Source: JAZDGL01 sp043806975 (lineage in GTDB: Bacteria; Patescibacteriota; Minisyncoccia; CAYZDR01). Taken from it: DNA of 8,331 nt. Below the pieces are notes generated by a model. That model saw only the letters and a program-made list of their open reading frames with translations, had not been told where the DNA came from and did not search any database. Shown in pieces: positions 7,752 through 8,331 of the stretch; the first letter of the stretch is position 1, and every line of letters begins with the position of its first letter. The stretch is from contig JAZDGL010000022.1 in NCBI GenBank assembly GCA_043806975.1, forward strand, positions 1 through 8,331, in the 5' to 3' direction. The position numbers were made by a program, and so were the translations under genes.

Positions 7752-7776
7752 ACAGAACCGCTTTCAATTATTCTGT
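7752..7776. promoter_or_regulatory. operator-like inverted repeat upstream of the -35
   Basis: ACAGAA (7752-7757) and TTCTGT (7771-7776) are perfect inverted repeats with a 13-base centre. They lie just upstream of the candidate -35 box of the R-M operon. A short run of C (7777-7781) can also pair with GGGG at 7736-7739. This could be a regulator site or chance. Confidence 0.2.
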
Positions 7777-7877
7777 CCCCCGTCAACCTACAAAAACCGC
7801 TAACCTGCATTAAAAGCGCCGTGCCGGAAATAAAAGCAATCCATAATCGGTTAGAACCTCTTGAAATAGGCTTTGAT

Positions 7878-7906
7878 AAAAGAAAAATGGGAGTTTTTTA
7901 CTCCCA
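7878..7906 (-). terminator. minus-strand intrinsic terminator
   Basis: TGGGAGT (7888-7894) and ACTCCCA (7900-7906) form a perfect 7-bp stem with a 5-base loop. On the minus strand it is followed by TTTTTCTTTT (7887-7878). It would end transcripts coming from the right, either read-through from the HEPN-like gene at 8222 or an RNA made from the 7969-8141 element, and so insulate the R-M promoter. Confidence 0.65.
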
Positions 7907-7968
7907 AAGTTCTATGTTGCTCCGTATTCTGAACGAAATCCGAACTTTTTTCAAAGAAAATCCCGAGC

Positions 7969-8141
7969 AAGAATGAAGTGCGTTTCCGCTTGCCTCCGCT
8001 CCGCTACGGCAAACCAAAACAGAAAAATTTTCTCTACATTTTTTAATTTTTTCGCGCGCAATTTTTTCTTTTAAAAGGAAAAGAAAATTTTTCTGTTTTG
8101 TGTTTCTCTTAATCAGAGAAAAGCGGAAACGCTCTATTCTT
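7969..8141. repeat. 173-nt near-symmetric inverted-repeat element with side hairpins
   Basis: Nested inverted repeats share one centre. AAGAAT (7969-7974) pairs with ATTCTT (8136-8141). The 12-bp GCGTTTCCGCTT (7980-7991) pairs with its complement at 8121-8132. A perfect 18-bp repeat AAAACAGAAAAATTTTCT (8016-8033) pairs with 8082-8099. Between the 12-bp and 18-bp stems each arm carries its own small hairpin: TTGCC/GGCAA (7990-7994 and 8008-8012) on the left, TTCTCT/AGAGAA (8104-8109 and 8115-8120) on the right. The fold is a four-way junction with an AT-rich apical loop that contains CGCGCG. It could be a structured RNA, a miniature mobile element or a recombination site. Confidence 0.6.
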
Positions 8142-8151
8142 AATCGCAAAA

Positions 8152-8192
8152 GGGCAAAAATTCCTTCCCCCCAACCCCCTTCCTTTTTGCCC
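8152..8192 (-). terminator. hairpin with G-rich loop after the HEPN-like gene
   Basis: GGGCAAAAA (8152-8160) and TTTTTGCCC (8184-8192) pair perfectly over 9 bp. The 23-base loop is almost all pyrimidine on the plus strand. On the minus strand the loop has four G runs (2, 5, 6 and 2 long) and the stem is followed by TTTT. It begins 30 bases past the stop at 8222, so it may terminate that gene. The loop is long for a standard terminator. Confidence 0.35.
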
Positions 8193-8221
8193 GCCCAAGC
8201 GTTCAGTTTTGGTTAAAATAT

Positions 8222-8331
8222 TTATAGCGCCTGTAATTCCTTGAGAGTTTTTTCGTAGAGGCTGACTGCCCTCTTGGCTTCGGTATAGCGCAGGAAATAA
8301 TTGGTATCGTGAACTAAGCGGTTTCTTATTT
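8222..8331 (-). CDS. C-terminal fragment with HEPN-like Rx4H motif (partial)
   Basis: A minus-strand frame enters at the right edge and ends at TAA (8224-8222), giving 35 residues: IRNRLVHDTN, then YFLRYTEAKR, then AVSLYEKTLKELQAL. R2-N3-R4-L5-V6-H7 fits the HEPN Rx4-6H motif with Asn after Arg. The helix that follows is like the last helix of HEPN and related four-helix domains. The rest of the protein is outside the window, so the family and role cannot be fixed. The same short pattern occurs in several helical proteins that are not RNases. A candidate terminator hairpin lies 30 bases downstream, so the gene is probably not cotranscribed with the R-M operon. Confidence 0.55.
   Translation of the reverse strand, partial: IRNRLVHDTNYFLRYTEAKRAVSLYEKTLKELQAL

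Larger units (their letters stand above)
7752..7976 (+). pseudogene. possible plus-strand gene remnant
   Basis: The frame from 7752 is open for 74 codons to TGA at 7974-7976 and reads like the end of a real protein. Its C-terminal part is KRKMGVFYSQSSMLLRILN followed by a charged amphipathic helix. There is no convincing start: a TAA closes the frame at 7749-7751, the only internal starts are a GTG at about residue 24 and ATG at KM, and none has a ribosome site. A strong AGGAGGGG at 7732-7739 has no start codon at a useful distance. I read it as a decayed 3' gene end or a chance frame. No family is recognised. A minus-strand terminator lies within it. Confidence 0.25.
7712..8221. other. 510-base stretch without a confident gene
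   Basis: Between the zinc-ribbon gene and the HEPN-like fragment I see only the promoter and operator candidates, a possible plus-strand remnant, one good minus-strand terminator, the 173-nt inverted-repeat element and the G-rich hairpin. A minus-strand frame at 8149-7898 starts with TTG, runs through the inverted repeats and has a composition that looks non-coding. Confidence 0.6.

Noticed and set aside
7878..8141. 6S RNA or another known structured RNA
   Set aside because: Length and an overall rod shape are roughly similar, but the perfect AT-rich 18-bp stem and paired side hairpins do not match the 6S central bubble. No known family signature was recognised.
7898..8149. Minus-strand frame of 83 codons
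   Set aside because: It starts with TTG, has no ribosome site, is dominated by the inverted-repeat arms and ends within a terminator hairpin.
1..8331. CRISPR array, tRNA, rRNA or insertion sequence
   Set aside because: No regularly spaced repeats, cloverleaf with an anticodon arm, rRNA segments or transposase frame were found on either strand.

Overview
This AT-rich window contains a complete, apparently intact type III restriction-modification (R-M) locus on the minus strand with accessory genes built into it. The organism cannot be named from 8.3 kb. Recognisable intrinsic terminators argue for a bacterium. Low G+C, tight packing and few Shine-Dalgarno sequences would fit a candidate-phylum (Patescibacteria-like) genome or another low-GC bacterium, but this is a weak inference. 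All genes read with the standard code, ending at TAA, TAG or TGA.

Layout from left to right. Bases 1-209 (+) hold the C-terminal end of a probable alpha/beta hydrolase, closed by an intrinsic terminator that overlaps its stop codon. From 242 to 7711 seven minus-strand genes lie head to tail. In transcription order they are: a small zinc-ribbon protein (7711-7421), a small single-span membrane protein (7407-7147), a LamG/concanavalin-like domain protein (7135-6791), the type III methyltransferase mod (6767-4860), an AbiU2-like HEPN protein (4857-4129), a RhuM-family protein (4090-3164) and the type III restriction subunit res (3160-242). All gaps are 2-38 nt, so one operon is likely. A sigma70-like promoter sits directly before the first gene and would give a nearly leaderless mRNA.

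Bases 7712-8221 hold no confident gene. They contain an operator-like inverted repeat, a minus-strand intrinsic terminator, a possible plus-strand gene remnant, a 173-nt element that could fold into a long stem with two side hairpins, and a hairpin with a G-rich loop. From 8222 to the right edge (minus) is the C-terminal tail of another protein with a HEPN-like Rx4H motif.

Working model: Mod methylates an asymmetric site (N6-adenine is the family norm) and, with Res (helicase plus PD-(D/E)xK nuclease), cuts unmodified invading DNA. The HEPN protein inserted between mod and res could be a second, RNA-cleaving layer that acts if restriction fails. RhuM is a recurrent passenger of R-M loci with no settled function. 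The zinc-ribbon, membrane and LamG-like proteins upstream of mod are the least explained part and the best candidates for an undescribed addition to the system. The functional links are inferred from gene order, not demonstrated.
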